From Enterococcus faecalis (GTDB lineage: Bacteria > Bacillota > Bacilli > Lactobacillales > Enterococcaceae): a stretch of 64,000 bases of DNA. Within the stretch, counting starts at the first letter, position 1, and every line of letters begins with the position of its first letter. The stretch covers positions 1,706,001-1,770,000 of the forward strand of contig NZ_CP118962.1 in the NCBI RefSeq assembly GCF_029024925.1. The letters are read 5' to 3'. The position numbers and the translations under genes were made by a program. This document shows positions 45,180 through 54,809 of the stretch, in pieces. The notes beneath the pieces were generated by a model that searched no databases, was not told the origin of the DNA, and was given only the letters and a program-made list of their open reading frames with translations.

Positions 45180-45197
45180 TGAAAAATCCTCCTTTCG

Positions 45198-48005
45198 TTA
45201 TTTTGGTGGAATAACAATCGATTGAATAGAATTAGCAAAATATAATCGGTCATATTTTGCGACAATTTGCCCTTGCTCGGCGTTCTGTTCTATGGTTTGG
45301 ATACGTCCGTTATTTAAGCCGTAAATCACGCCCGTGTGACCATATGTTGGGTCTACTGTCCAACCTGTTCCCCATTGGCCACCTCGTCTAATATTGACGA
45401 TTGCTCCTACCACTAAATCTTGATACGTTGGATTTTGGATTACTCGCCAACCTACCGCATTCCAATCATATGCTTCACCAATATCTGCAGCAGATGATGT
45501 ATCACCAATTACATGTGAAAAGCCATAAATTGTTCCTGCACCTAAACCACAGCCGCCCATAAAACCAGAATATTCGGCTGGAACGGCATAACATTGCCCA
45601 TTACCAAGCCATTTGCCCATTAAGGTCTCCAAATGTTCTATGCCAGCTTTTCCTGTTGCAGTAGAAGCTTTCAAATCTTTGAATTTGTCATACCATACTT
45701 GTGCATAGGTTTGTCTTTCTGGATGTGCTGCAGCTGGACGTTCAAAGTTTAATTCAAACGCATAAGCAGCTGTTTTAGGCGAGCTGACAACTTTAAATTC
45801 ATCAACTGTTAATGGACTTACTTGTCCTAACCATTGCCCATTGAACATACACCAATTAATTAATTGAGCTTGGGCTAATGACGTCCTATAGTCTTGTTTG
45901 ATACCTGCAGCTGCGATTAAGCGTTGTACATATTCTCGGCCATTCCAAGTTGGTGCACCTACCAATGGATATGCTGAACCGTCCCATTGAACCCATCCGT
46001 AAGCTGGACCGCCTATTTGTTCGGTATCTGGGTTCATACTTGGACCAACTTCTCCTTGTACATTTCCAAGGATACCTGCAGCAGCTGCTTTGCTGTATCC
46101 GTTAGCTAATAGGTAACTCCATAAGTCCCAAGCAAATTTATCTGCATCGCTTGTAACTTCTGATGGATAACCACCTGTTCCAGCTCCAGAACCGCCACCA
46201 CCATTTTGACCAGGTATAACTTCTTTGCCGCCCACAATCAATCGATCAACTGTCAGAATTGCTTTACTTCCATTTGGACCAAAAAAGTTAAAATTATTTC
46301 CAACAAAAAACTGTGTAGGACCAGTAATTAAATGTCCTGTGCCTGATTGGTTAGACAAACCAATAATTTTTTGGGGATTATCTGCGACTAATAGTAATGA
46401 ATTCCCATCAGAAACTACAGGATTTCCATTTTTATCTGCTAACCCTGGAAAAGGATTTCCCTTTGTTCCCATCGTGCCAACGTGACTATTACCATTCCAA
46501 AACTCCATCCCTTTTTTAGTTAATTCCATGATTTTTTTCTTATTATTCCAAGCTTGTAAAGTACCGTTTACCATACGTAAAATATCTCCACAGCTATTAA
46601 ATGATGTTTCAAAAATATTAGATTTTATTTTGCCAGCTCCTATAAAGTCCGCATTCAATACTCCATTAATTCCCCACGCATTTTTAAATGGACCTTTCCA
46701 GCCAGTTCTTGAGAATCCAATTCCTTTGTTATTAATTGCAATCACATCTTTTGCAGTATCCGTGGATTCCGTATCTAAGTAATAATGGGTATTAGGTCGA
46801 TTTTTAGGATATTGAAGTATACTTCCACCTTCAACACCGTTAATCAAATTAGTAATATAATCTACAAAATCACTCATATACTCTTTTTTTGTCAATGTTT
46901 TTATAGCTTCTTGAAAGTCTTGGCTTTGCTGTTTATAAAAAGCAACTTGGATATCTCCCGCAGTGATTTTTATTGTTTTTTCTGCTAAAGCATCATAGAC
47001 AATTCCTGTAACTTTCGTTTGAATGTCAATATCATAAAGCTTGTGGTATACAGTGAATGTATCGAATAAATTATAGTTACGCATCTTAGCAAATTCTTTT
47101 GCTTCTTCTGAATCTGTAAGTTTCTCAATTTCTAATTCAATAGAAACTTTAGGCTTATCACTTCCTGGATATAATGTAGTGAAGTATTTACTTGCCACTT
47201 TATTTAAGCTAGCTATATCTTTTACTCCTTGATCTTCAGTAAACTGAATGTATTGAGCGTAAACATCAGGATACTTACTGATATATTCGCTTTTAACTGC
47301 ATTTCCATAAATCCGTTGAGAAGTTCCGTCTGCTCCACTTTGAAGCTCTGCAAATGGCAAAACTTTAGTAACAATTGATTGCCAATCAAATTTAATGGTT
47401 AATCCTTTTAAATCTTTACCATAACGAACAGTTCCAACGTTATCTCGTCCTCTACGCCTTAGCAAAGATAATTTAAAAGGCTCTCGTTTTATTTCTCCGC
47501 CCCAGTATTGAAGTAGAGAACCTTGTTCCCCTGCAATACAATTCAATACATTTCTAGCTTCAAATGTAGTGCTAGAAGCTGTATTTATATCAGAATATAG
47601 TTTGATATCACAAGGTTCGTCCATGTTCTGTTCGATTAATTTCATTGCTTCTGCACCATTACGATTATCAACTGTTACTAGCCTCACTTGTCTGTTTCCT
47701 AGCTTATAAGTACGAGATTGGGCATAAATAACAATGCTATTAGTAAAAGTATCTTTAAACGTTTGTTTGATCTCAAAAATGTGGTATTCTTCTAAGTCAT
47801 TTGGCTTTGCTTTAATTTGATAGCCATTTTCGAAATAATCACTAAATCTGCTAATCGCTGGATAGTCCATTTCTAGTTCATATTTTCCGTTTGCTTCTTC
47901 AGTGATTTCGCAACGTGTCGCATCAACAAGACGTCCTAATCCATTTGTTGAAAAATCTTTTTCTCCAGGTTTAAAAATAACTGGAATCAAACCTTTCGCC
48001 TCCAA
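45198..48005 (-). CDS. Tail-associated lysin (Tal): tail-tip protein with lysozyme and CHAP domains
   Basis: A 935-residue baseplate hub. Residues about 1-380 are the prophage-tail/Gp18-like hub (VRLVTVDNRNGAEAMKLIEQ then FEARNVLNCIAGEQG). A linker of beta/Gly-rich sequence follows. About 615-770 is a phage tail-tip lysozyme domain (LWSYLLANGYSKAAAAGILG then NPDTEQIGGPAYGWVQWDG), and about 800-935 is a CHAP amidase/endopeptidase with Cys in NGQCYAVPAEYSG and His in PTYGHTGVIYGL. It would cut peptidoglycan during DNA entry. It overlaps the Dit end. Confidence 0.88.
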   Translation of the reverse strand: MEAKGLIPVIFKPGEKDFSTNGLGRLVDATRCEITEEANGKYELEMDYPAISRFSDYFENGYQIKAKPNDLEEYHIFEIKQTFKDTFTNSIVIYAQSRTYKLGNRQVRLVTVDNRNGAEAMKLIEQNMDEPCDIKLYSDINTASSTTFEARNVLNCIAGEQGSLLQYWGGEIKREPFKLSLLRRRGRDNVGTVRYGKDLKGLTIKFDWQSIVTKVLPFAELQSGADGTSQRIYGNAVKSEYISKYPDVYAQYIQFTEDQGVKDIASLNKVASKYFTTLYPGSDKPKVSIELEIEKLTDSEEAKEFAKMRNYNLFDTFTVYHKLYDIDIQTKVTGIVYDALAEKTIKITAGDIQVAFYKQQSQDFQEAIKTLTKKEYMSDFVDYITNLINGVEGGSILQYPKNRPNTHYYLDTESTDTAKDVIAINNKGIGFSRTGWKGPFKNAWGINGVLNADFIGAGKIKSNIFETSFNSCGDILRMVNGTLQAWNNKKKIMELTKKGMEFWNGNSHVGTMGTKGNPFPGLADKNGNPVVSDGNSLLLVADNPQKIIGLSNQSGTGHLITGPTQFFVGNNFNFFGPNGSKAILTVDRLIVGGKEVIPGQNGGGGSGAGTGGYPSEVTSDADKFAWDLWSYLLANGYSKAAAAGILGNVQGEVGPSMNPDTEQIGGPAYGWVQWDGSAYPLVGAPTWNGREYVQRLIAAAGIKQDYRTSLAQAQLINWCMFNGQWLGQVSPLTVDEFKVVSSPKTAAYAFELNFERPAAAHPERQTYAQVWYDKFKDLKASTATGKAGIEHLETLMGKWLGNGQCYAVPAEYSGFMGGCGLGAGTIYGFSHVIGDTSSAADIGEAYDWNAVGWRVIQNPTYQDLVVGAIVNIRRGGQWGTGWTVDPTYGHTGVIYGLNNGRIQTIEQNAEQGQIVAKYDRLYFANSIQSIVIPPK

Positions 48006-48721
48006 TTCGGCTGAACCTTAAACTCTGTTACTTTACCAGTCCAGCGAAAATTATTCTCTCCACATTTTAAAATCGGATAATCTTTAAAAAGTGTTTTATG
48101 ATCCAAGATTTCAAATGCTCCACCTGATTTTCTATAAGCTTCTTGTTTTTCTGAATCTATAATGATGTCACCGTTAATTGCTTTTAATGAATATGATTGA
48201 TTATTGATAAAAAAAGAAATATCCCCAGACCCCAAAATCTGAATAATGGGTTCTGAAGGATATTTTTCTGTATTGATTAACTGATTAGGATTACTTATCC
48301 AATATTGGCCAATACGATTTTTCTTAAAAGGTCGGATACTTACAGTAAATTCAAAAGGAATTAAAACCCCGCTTTTTCTTGTTCCTGTAAATTTTGGTGG
48401 ACTCGTTACAATCGCCTGATAAATATAATGCTCATCAAAATAGACAATAAAATCAGAATAGTTTCCCATATCGAGCCAAAAGGAAATTTCATCTTCTAAA
48501 AAAGAAACTTCTTGTAAAGTATTTGCTTTCGCATAGCATGTAATGGTACGTTCTACATTTTTATAATATGCAAAATCAACGGCTATTGAATCATTACCCA
48601 TTCGCTCCCTAAGCTCTACCACACGTCCTGCAGAAAGTCGTTCAGGTCTTTCTCTCATAAATACATTGAATTCAGAACTATGTTTTCCATTAAGAAAAAA
48701 CTGTCCTCTTTTAAATTCCAC
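47987..48721 (-). CDS. Distal tail protein (Dit family)
   Basis: A 244-residue protein starting with GTG at 48721 (VEFKRGQFFLNGKHSSEFNV), using a ribosome site inside the tape-measure 3' end. RPERLSAGRVVELRERMGND and the phage_tail fold (ISFWLDMGNYSDFIVYFDEH then YIYQAIVTSPPKF) fit Dit, which forms the hexameric ring joining tube to Tal. A longer frame from 48781 is dropped because it covers the tape-measure end. Confidence 0.82.
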   Translation of the reverse strand: MEFKRGQFFLNGKHSSEFNVFMRERPERLSAGRVVELRERMGNDSIAVDFAYYKNVERTITCYAKANTLQEVSFLEDEISFWLDMGNYSDFIVYFDEHYIYQAIVTSPPKFTGTRKSGVLIPFEFTVSIRPFKKNRIGQYWISNPNQLINTEKYPSEPIIQILGSGDISFFINNQSYSLKAINGDIIIDSEKQEAYRKSGGAFEILDHKTLFKDYPILKCGENNFRWTGKVTEFKVQPNWRRKV

Positions 48722-51635
48722 CAAAAGCACCCCCCGTTGCATCACTATCTCTATTTTTAACAATTTGAATATACTTAACAAGGTCTTTAGCCATATCCAT
48801 TAATTGTTTTTCATTTAATTTTCCCATAGCTTGTATATTGATATTGAAAGTATCACCGCCAATATTAGTCGTAGCATTACCTTTATTTTTAGCTAAGCTT
48901 TCTGTTTGAGCTCCTTGTTGGTTGATATATCTGCCAGTAGTAGAAAAATTTGGTAACTCTGTTGGTAAATCAGTCATTTTTTTCACTGATTTGTCAAGCG
49001 TTCCTTTTTCTTGGTCAATACCAGCTACAACACCTAATACAATATTTTTACCAATCATATCCCGCATCCATCTTGAAGGTGAATGAATGCCTAAAGCACC
49101 TTTGATTTTTTCTTTAATATTACCAGCAACTTCTTTAATTTTTTTATTCACAGCACCAATCATTGAACCAATACCGTTAACTAATCCTTGGATAATATTT
49201 TTACCAATTTCAAATAAATCGATATGGCGCATATCATTAAAGGTTTGCTTCACATTTTCAACTGTATCACTAACGCTTCTTTTAAGATTATTCCACGCAT
49301 TTTTAGCACCTTGTACCAAATTGTTGAAAATATTAACTGTTCCCTGTTTTAAGTTTTCCCAACCGTTAATGATGCCGTCTTTTATACCTGTCACAAGATC
49401 AACAATCCACTGTTTAAAATTATTCCAGGTATCTTTTGACCATTGAACAGTTGCGTTAAATGTATCAACTGTGCCTTGTTTTAAGCTATTCCAACCATCA
49501 ATTACACCATTTTTAATGTTTTCTACTGTTTCAAAGAACCAAGTTTTCAAACTTTCCCATATTCTAATTGCTTCAAATTTAATATTTATCCACGTTTCGA
49601 TGATAGAATATTTAATTTCAATCCAAACGTTGATTGCTCCATATTTAATGTCAATCCAGAGTAAGGTGAAAAATAACTTCACATCAATCCAAATCTTTTT
49701 AATTGTCAACATCAATCCATTGAAAATAGAAGTGACTGAATAGGAAATAGCTGTAACAGTGTTATAAAAGATATTTTTAATCCCGAACCAAATAGTCTGA
49801 GCAGCTTCAGCAATATTATCCCAAACGGCAATCATGTTTTCTTTTGCCTCTTCCCATCCACCTGTGATCATTGATGTAATGAAAAGAATTGGAGCTAATA
49901 GAACATTTTTTAGAATGGTGACGACATTTTCAGCGATCATTTTGACATTTTCAATGTTCGCTTTCATAGCGTTAACAACCATTTTAAACGCATTTTTGAT
50001 TCCTGTTACATATGGACCAATATATTTCCAAACAAAATCAAATGCTGTTGTGAAAACATCTGATATTGATTTTCCAACACCCTTAAACCAATCTTTCACA
50101 TTATCAAAGCCATTTTTAAAACTTTCTCCAACACTTTTAGCACTGTCAGCAGCACTTTGTTTAATATTTTCCCATGTATTTTTTGAGCCTTCTTTTGTTG
50201 AATTCCAAAGTCCACTGAAAAATTCCTTGGTACCGTTCCACTTATTTTTAACCCAGTCGGCTGCATTTCCAGGTGCTTCTTTCATCCATGTGCCAGCATT
50301 CGAAAAAGCCTCTTTTGTGCCATCCCACATGTTGCTGAAAAATTCCATTGTGGAATTCCAGGCTTTTACAACTACATCAGCAGCGCTTGAGATGACCTCC
50401 TGTATATTTTTCCAAATGTTTTTGACAGCATCTCTAAAGCCTTCATTAGTTTTCCATAGATAAATAAACGCTGTGACTAACCCTACTACAGCAGTTAAGA
50501 TTGCGACAAAAGGATTTGATAGCATTGTCTTATTTAAAATTGCTTGAGCTATCGAAAGTGCTTCTGTACCTTCCCTCCAAGCTTTAAATGCTGCATTCAC
50601 TTTATTCACAAGCATCAACGTTCCAATGCTGCCAGCTAAACCTGCAAGCAATGGTGCATAAGGTTTTAACGTATCATACAATGTTTTGGCTGTTTTTATC
50701 ATTGGCGGAATCATCTCGGCAAATTTAGATAAAGCTGCTTCCATTTTTGCCCCTTTGTCAGCAATGATTTCACTTATACTTCCAAAACCCGCACTTTTTA
50801 AACCTTCGTCAATTTTAGTTACAACGTTGGCCACACCACGGACGATTGCAGTCTTCATGTTAGCTAAACCTGTTTTAATACCAGCGGTAGAATCTTTAGC
50901 AATCTGTTCTAATGATTTAAGACCGCCACCGCCTTCTTTATTTAATTTGATTAAAGCATCTTGGAATTCTTCAACTGAAATTGAGCCATCGGAAAGACCT
51001 TCTTTCATCTGACCAGCTGTTAATCCCATTTGTTTCGCCAAAGCATTCAACGCTGGACCCAAACCACTGTTAATCATTGAGTTCCAAGTTTGCGCATCTA
51101 CTTTACCATTAGAAAATGACTGTGAAAGCTGAATAATAGCATTTTCTACCATTTCAGCAGAACCACCAAAACCGAGGATACCGTTATTTAAAGCTGCGAA
51201 AATCTGTTCTGACTTCCCTAAATCATTTGTTGATGAAGCGATTAATTGAACACCTTTAATAGCGCTATCTAACGGCGTAGGCAGCCCTTGGATACTTTTC
51301 TTTAAGCTATCCATTGTTTTAGATGTTTCACCAGCTGAAAAGCCCATATTTTCAAACACACGATTTGCGTTATTTAACGTATCTACACGATTAATGGCCC
51401 CGTCGATGTTGCTGGTAATCAATCCAATACCTTTAGAGATAATTTTAGTTGCTCCGCTAGCTAAAAAGTTACCAACAAAAGACGTCCATATGCTCCCAAG
51501 AGATCGGCCGCCTTTTTGTCCTGTTCTATCAACTTCAACATCAAAGCCTTGTAACTTTTTTACTGCTGAATTTAATCCTTGTGAAAAGCCAGATTCATCC
51601 AGTATCATTTTTAAGACTAAGTCTTCATTGTTCAA
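48711..51635 (-). CDS. Tail tape-measure protein
   Basis: A 974-residue protein that sets tail length and enters the cell during ejection. N-terminal helices (VLKMILDESGFSQGLNSAVK) lead to a TMP-family domain (ALNNGILGFGGSAEMVENAI, MINSGLGPALNALAKQMGLT), then two hydrophobic segments and a long stretch of Trp-rich repeats of about 30-45 residues (W-N-x-x-K-x-G-x-x-x patterns, about 400-830), then a GALGIHSPSRWMRDMIGKN end. It is the longest gene in the prophage and sits between chaperones and Dit. Confidence 0.95.
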   Translation of the reverse strand: MNNEDLVLKMILDESGFSQGLNSAVKKLQGFDVEVDRTGQKGGRSLGSIWTSFVGNFLASGATKIISKGIGLITSNIDGAINRVDTLNNANRVFENMGFSAGETSKTMDSLKKSIQGLPTPLDSAIKGVQLIASSTNDLGKSEQIFAALNNGILGFGGSAEMVENAIIQLSQSFSNGKVDAQTWNSMINSGLGPALNALAKQMGLTAGQMKEGLSDGSISVEEFQDALIKLNKEGGGGLKSLEQIAKDSTAGIKTGLANMKTAIVRGVANVVTKIDEGLKSAGFGSISEIIADKGAKMEAALSKFAEMIPPMIKTAKTLYDTLKPYAPLLAGLAGSIGTLMLVNKVNAAFKAWREGTEALSIAQAILNKTMLSNPFVAILTAVVGLVTAFIYLWKTNEGFRDAVKNIWKNIQEVISSAADVVVKAWNSTMEFFSNMWDGTKEAFSNAGTWMKEAPGNAADWVKNKWNGTKEFFSGLWNSTKEGSKNTWENIKQSAADSAKSVGESFKNGFDNVKDWFKGVGKSISDVFTTAFDFVWKYIGPYVTGIKNAFKMVVNAMKANIENVKMIAENVVTILKNVLLAPILFITSMITGGWEEAKENMIAVWDNIAEAAQTIWFGIKNIFYNTVTAISYSVTSIFNGLMLTIKKIWIDVKLFFTLLWIDIKYGAINVWIEIKYSIIETWINIKFEAIRIWESLKTWFFETVENIKNGVIDGWNSLKQGTVDTFNATVQWSKDTWNNFKQWIVDLVTGIKDGIINGWENLKQGTVNIFNNLVQGAKNAWNNLKRSVSDTVENVKQTFNDMRHIDLFEIGKNIIQGLVNGIGSMIGAVNKKIKEVAGNIKEKIKGALGIHSPSRWMRDMIGKNIVLGVVAGIDQEKGTLDKSVKKMTDLPTELPNFSTTGRYINQQGAQTESLAKNKGNATTNIGGDTFNINIQAMGKLNEKQLMDMAKDLVKYIQIVKNRDSDATGGAFGGI

Positions 51636-51652
51636 AAAGTACCCCCTCCCTC

Positions 51653-51862
51653 TTAGAACATAGTATTTTCATCAAGATATTTGATATTTTCAAATTCGTC
51701 TACAGCATCTTTAAATGCATAAATTTTCAAAAGCTCGTTTAAATCTGTGTTTTCGATCTCATTTAAAGTCCACCCATTCTCAAGAAGCGAACTTTTTAGT
51801 TCTGCTTCTCGATATTGTGGCGTGTACTTAAAATGAGGATGATATAAAAGTTCCGTTACTTT
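51653..51862 (-). CDS. Frameshift extension gpT of the tail assembly chaperone (gpGT)
   Basis: In the -1 frame relative to gpG, an open frame of 68 codons begins at GTA 51857-51859 (VTELLYHPHFKYTPQYREAE) and ends at 51653 (ENIKYLDENTMF). It has no start codon. A run of eight A (minus strand) at 51860-51867 overlaps the last gpG codons, the usual slip site. Slipping back one base would join about 115 gpG residues to this tail, giving about 184 residues. Tail chaperone G-GT fusions are conserved in siphoviruses. Confidence 0.85.
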   Translation of the reverse strand, partial: KVTELLYHPHFKYTPQYREAELKSSLLENGWTLNEIENTDLNELLKIYAFKDAVDEFENIKYLDENTMF

Positions 51863-52206
51863 TTTTTCTGTTCAGAATAAATTGCATCATAACCAGAAGT
51901 AACAGAACCTAACAATTGAGCTGTAATTTTCAATAATTCACGAGCATCCATACCGTCAATATATTCTTGTCCAGTAAACTGTTTTTCAAAAATAACGTCA
52001 GCAATAAAGTCATAGCATTCTCTTAAAATAGGACGAATTGCTTCCATATCATTTGTTTTTGTTGCTTCTTCTAACCTGATTTGTAAATCCGTACCTGTAT
52101 CCATGACTGAACCTGGTAAAAATTCTGCCGACATGAATTGTTTTGTAGTATATTTGCTTCCATCTTTAATCATTAATTTAATTTTTTGTTGAAATTTACT
52201 TGCCAT
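51856..52206 (-). CDS. Tail assembly chaperone gpG-like
   Basis: A 116-residue helical protein (MASKFQQKIKLMIKDGSKYT) located between the major tail protein and tape measure, the position of lambda gpG. It ends SEQKKK at a run of eight A followed by TAA, where a -1 slip joins it to gpT. It should coat the tape measure during tail assembly and be absent from the virion. Confidence 0.85.
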   Translation of the reverse strand: MASKFQQKIKLMIKDGSKYTTKQFMSAEFLPGSVMDTGTDLQIRLEEATKTNDMEAIRPILRECYDFIADVIFEKQFTGQEYIDGMDARELLKITAQLLGSVTSGYDAIYSEQKKK

Positions 52207-52258
52207 TTTAATTCCTCCATATAAAATAGGACGACAAGGTCGTCCTAAACTGTTATTT

Positions 52259-53107
52259 TTAATCTGCTGTTGTTACATTTAATGTACATTTTGCGGTAAA
52301 GTTACCATCTTCTGTTGTGACTACGATTTCCGTTGTCCCTTCTCCTACAGCAGTAACCTTCCCTTGAATTGGTGTTACAGTTCCAATAGCCTCACTTTCT
52401 GAACGGAACTGATATTTTTTATTTGAGGCGTTATCTGGTGTAATTGTCGGTGTTAAGGTTGCTGTTTGGCCAACTTTTAAATTTAACTCTGTTTGGTCTA
52501 AAGTTACACCAGTAACAGCAGTAGTATTTTCTTTACGTGGATCCATTACCTCAGTAAACCAGTTTTTAATCATCTCTAAGTCGACACCTTCATCGTCTTC
52601 ATCCACGGAATACATATAACCCAACCCTGGAACATCAACGAAAGACCCCGTCCATTCTGGATGAGTATAAGATACTGAACTTCCTTCTAATGTAGATGTT
52701 TCATCAGATGTTAAAGCAAATTTTCCTTTATAGAAGATCGTATAGCGATATTTACCGTTCGATTTTCGGCGACGGTAAGCAAATGCTCCATCTGATGCAA
52801 TATCATCCGCAGACCGCAATACGCCACCCTTTAATTTTTTTCCCCCTGTAATTTCAGCTAAAACTTCATTTTGGTAGCCGTTTGTTTCTAAAGTAACTTC
52901 TGCACCACCAAATGCAACATACTGATCTTGAACTACACTATCGCCATAGTCAGGCGTTGTTTCTGTTGTAACATCTGGTTTGATACTGACAGCAGTACCG
53001 ATTGTAATTGGCGTTCCGTAAACTGGAAAAGCGCCCGTTTCGTCTTTTAGTGGGAACCACGTTGGCTTCTCTACAGAAATGACACTTACATTTTTCATTT
53101 TTGCCAT
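52259..53107 (-). CDS. Major tail tube protein with C-terminal Ig-like domain
   Basis: A 282-residue protein. The N-terminal about 195 residues are a tail-tube domain (ETTPDYGDSVVQDQYVAFGG and FAYRRRKSNGKYRYTIFYKG). The C-terminal about 80 residues are a bacterial Ig-like group 2 domain (AVTGVTLDQTELNLKVGQTA then TATLTPTITPDNAS). Such domains decorate virions and may bind cell surface glycans. It starts behind an AGGA-type site. Confidence 0.88.
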   Translation of the reverse strand: MAKMKNVSVISVEKPTWFPLKDETGAFPVYGTPITIGTAVSIKPDVTTETTPDYGDSVVQDQYVAFGGAEVTLETNGYQNEVLAEITGGKKLKGGVLRSADDIASDGAFAYRRRKSNGKYRYTIFYKGKFALTSDETSTLEGSSVSYTHPEWTGSFVDVPGLGYMYSVDEDDEGVDLEMIKNWFTEVMDPRKENTTAVTGVTLDQTELNLKVGQTATLTPTITPDNASNKKYQFRSESEAIGTVTPIQGKVTAVGEGTTEIVVTTEDGNFTAKCTLNVTTAD

Positions 53108-53482
53108 CTATTTTTCACTCCATTCAATTAATTGTGGGAACGCAACATTAAAATTGATATGTTGAATTCCGTCTGTTTTAAACGTTTGATAATCTTCTGG
53201 AAACAATTCATTTCCGTCCAAATTCAACACATTAAAAAAAGCCCCACAGCTTTCTGTTAGGCTTGTTACTAATTGTTTATCTTTCTTACTATCAACCAGT
53301 GCAATATCAACATTGTATGCTTTATTTTGAACGTTTTGACCTACATTATCAGTCAGACTCTCTTCAAGACTTAACACAAAATAAAACGGTTCTGACGATT
53401 GCATTACATCATCAAGATAGATAGGCGCATTCGAGAACTGTTTTATTGTGTCAGTAAGCATTTTTAAAATTTTATCGTACAT
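53108..53482 (-). CDS. Tail terminator/completion protein
   Basis: A 124-residue protein (MYDKILKMLTDTIKQFSNAP) in the slot just upstream of the tail tube gene. The pattern YNVDIALVDSKKDKQ and GIQHINFNVAFPQLIEWSEK is that of DUF6838-like tail terminators of Gram-positive siphoviruses. It would cap the tail tube at the head side. Assigned by position plus weak similarity. Confidence 0.65.
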   Translation of the reverse strand: MYDKILKMLTDTIKQFSNAPIYLDDVMQSSEPFYFVLSLEESLTDNVGQNVQNKAYNVDIALVDSKKDKQLVTSLTESCGAFFNVLNLDGNELFPEDYQTFKTDGIQHINFNVAFPQLIEWSEK

Positions 53483-53484
53483 AT

Positions 53485-53886
53485 CTAACCTTTCTTAACA
53501 ATGATAATCGCCATTTGTTTAAATCGTTTCGGAATATATGTTGCATTAGCTAATTTATTAGATTTTTGCAACATAAATCTGCCTTTAACAAATCCGCCAT
53601 TTTTTGTTCGGTGGCCATCGTTTACATATCTAAAGTATTTTTCATTATTAATCAATGCTCCCACGATACGACCACTAGACAACTTTCTAGCTTTAATGAT
53701 TCGATAGCCTCGTCTTAAATCACCCGATTTAATTGGTGTCATAGGTACAATTAACTGATAAATTTTAGCTAACGAATCATTCACCATTGCAGCACCTTCT
53801 TTTTCAGCAATGGGTGTCATTTTCTTTAAATTTGCAATAACTTTATCAGCATTTGATTTCATTCTAAGATCGCTTTTACTCATCAA
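53485..53886 (-). CDS. HK97 gp10-like head-tail/tail completion protein
   Basis: A 133-residue basic protein with the HK97-gp10 pattern: VIANLKKMTPIAEKEGAAMV, IVPMTPIKSGDLRRGYRI (the TPIKSGDLR motif), VNDGHRTKNGGFVKGRFML. It is between the head-tail adaptor and the tail terminator. Role in joining head and tail inferred from family. Confidence 0.8.
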   Translation of the reverse strand: MMSKSDLRMKSNADKVIANLKKMTPIAEKEGAAMVNDSLAKIYQLIVPMTPIKSGDLRRGYRIIKARKLSSGRIVGALINNEKYFRYVNDGHRTKNGGFVKGRFMLQKSNKLANATYIPKRFKQMAIIIVKKG

Positions 53887-54244
53887 TTGAACTTCCTGAT
53901 AGCACTACTTCTATATGGCTTGGATAATAAAAAGGTTTTTTTGAAAATAACACATGTTTTTGACCTGTACCTTGAGTAATAGTTATTCTATCTCCTTTTT
54001 TAACTTTTATATTAGGTTCTAAAAAAAGTTTTTGTTCTTCATAAGAGATATTAAACGCTTCTTTGTTTTCTATTACAGGTAAGTTCCCCATACTTCCTTG
54101 AGAGAAAGCACAGGGTAACTTGCCAACATGAATTGGAAAATAAACTTGTTCAGTAATCCCACTTTCCGTATTTTCAATATCGCTCATTCTCTCAATAACA
54201 CAGGTATCAAAATAAGTAGCTGCTAAAATTTCTGCTTCATTCAA
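53876..54244 (-). CDS. Phage head-tail adaptor-like protein
   Basis: A 122-residue beta-rich protein (AATYFDTCVIERMSDIENTE, VKKGDRITITQGTGQKHVLF) in the typical connector slot (gp16/stopper-like). It overlaps both neighbours by a few bases. No catalytic motif. Identification is positional. Confidence 0.6.
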   Translation of the reverse strand: MNEAEILAATYFDTCVIERMSDIENTESGITEQVYFPIHVGKLPCAFSQGSMGNLPVIENKEAFNISYEEQKLFLEPNIKVKKGDRITITQGTGQKHVLFSKKPFYYPSHIEVVLSGSSIDE

Positions 54245-54585
54245 TAGAAAAACACCCCGCTATCACAGCCTAAAATACGTTTAATAGCACTGCTATAGTT
54301 CTTCATGAGTGATTGTATGTCTTTTGATTCAACTACATAACTAATTGATGTATCACCACGTTTTACACTAGCTACAGACTTATCTATTTCGTTTTTTAAA
54401 GCTTTGTAGATAACCTCAATTATAAGTTGTTCAAACTCGTCCCAAGCAATATCAATTTTGCAAGTATTGTAAGAATTGATTTCAAAGATAACAAGGTTTA
54501 AAACAGACAAAATCCTATCTTCAGAAGCGTTAGGTAGCATCAATTGAATTTTCTCAACGATTTCTTCTTTTTTTTCATCAACCAT
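54241..54585 (-). CDS. Phage head-tail connector (gp6/gp15-like)
   Basis: A 114-residue mostly helical protein (EEIVEKIQLMLPNASEDRIL, VIYKALKNEIDKSVASVKRG). Helical adaptors here match the gp15/gp6-like DNA-packaging connectors that bind the portal. It overlaps the next gene by four bases (ATGA). Confidence 0.65.
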   Translation of the reverse strand: MVDEKKEEIVEKIQLMLPNASEDRILSVLNLVIFEINSYNTCKIDIAWDEFEQLIIEVIYKALKNEIDKSVASVKRGDTSISYVVESKDIQSLMKNYSSAIKRILGCDSGVFFY

Positions 54586-54598
54586 AAAGCATCATTAC

Positions 54599-54781
54599 CT
54601 AAACTTTAAAAGTATCTGCAGCACGTTCTAATATCTCAATAGCTTCTTTGTCATCTTCTGAAACTACAAATTCATTATTTTCGTTTGCTGTGATAAATTT
54701 TTTTGTTTTAGGATGCATAAAGCCCACAAAGTTTTTCTTGTCAAGCACACGATAGGTTACTTCTTTTTTTGCTGTTGCCAT
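54599..54781 (-). CDS. Small phage protein, 60 aa
   Basis: A 60-residue protein (ATAKKEVTYRVLDKKNFVGF, ending EILERAADTFKV) between capsid and connector genes. It has a beta-strand-rich start and a helical end. Small proteins here are often head-decoration or assembly factors; none is recognised. A ribosome site AGGAGG precedes it. Confidence 0.6.
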   Translation of the reverse strand: MATAKKEVTYRVLDKKNFVGFMHPKTKKFITANENNEFVVSEDDKEAIEILERAADTFKV

Positions 54782-54809
54782 TTTTAATTTCCTCCTTCGT
54801 TATTATATT

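Noticed and set aside
49240-50400. Regular repeats resembling an array
   Set aside because: They are codons of the Trp-rich repeats in the tape-measure protein; spacing and sequence vary, so this is not a CRISPR array. None was found in the window.
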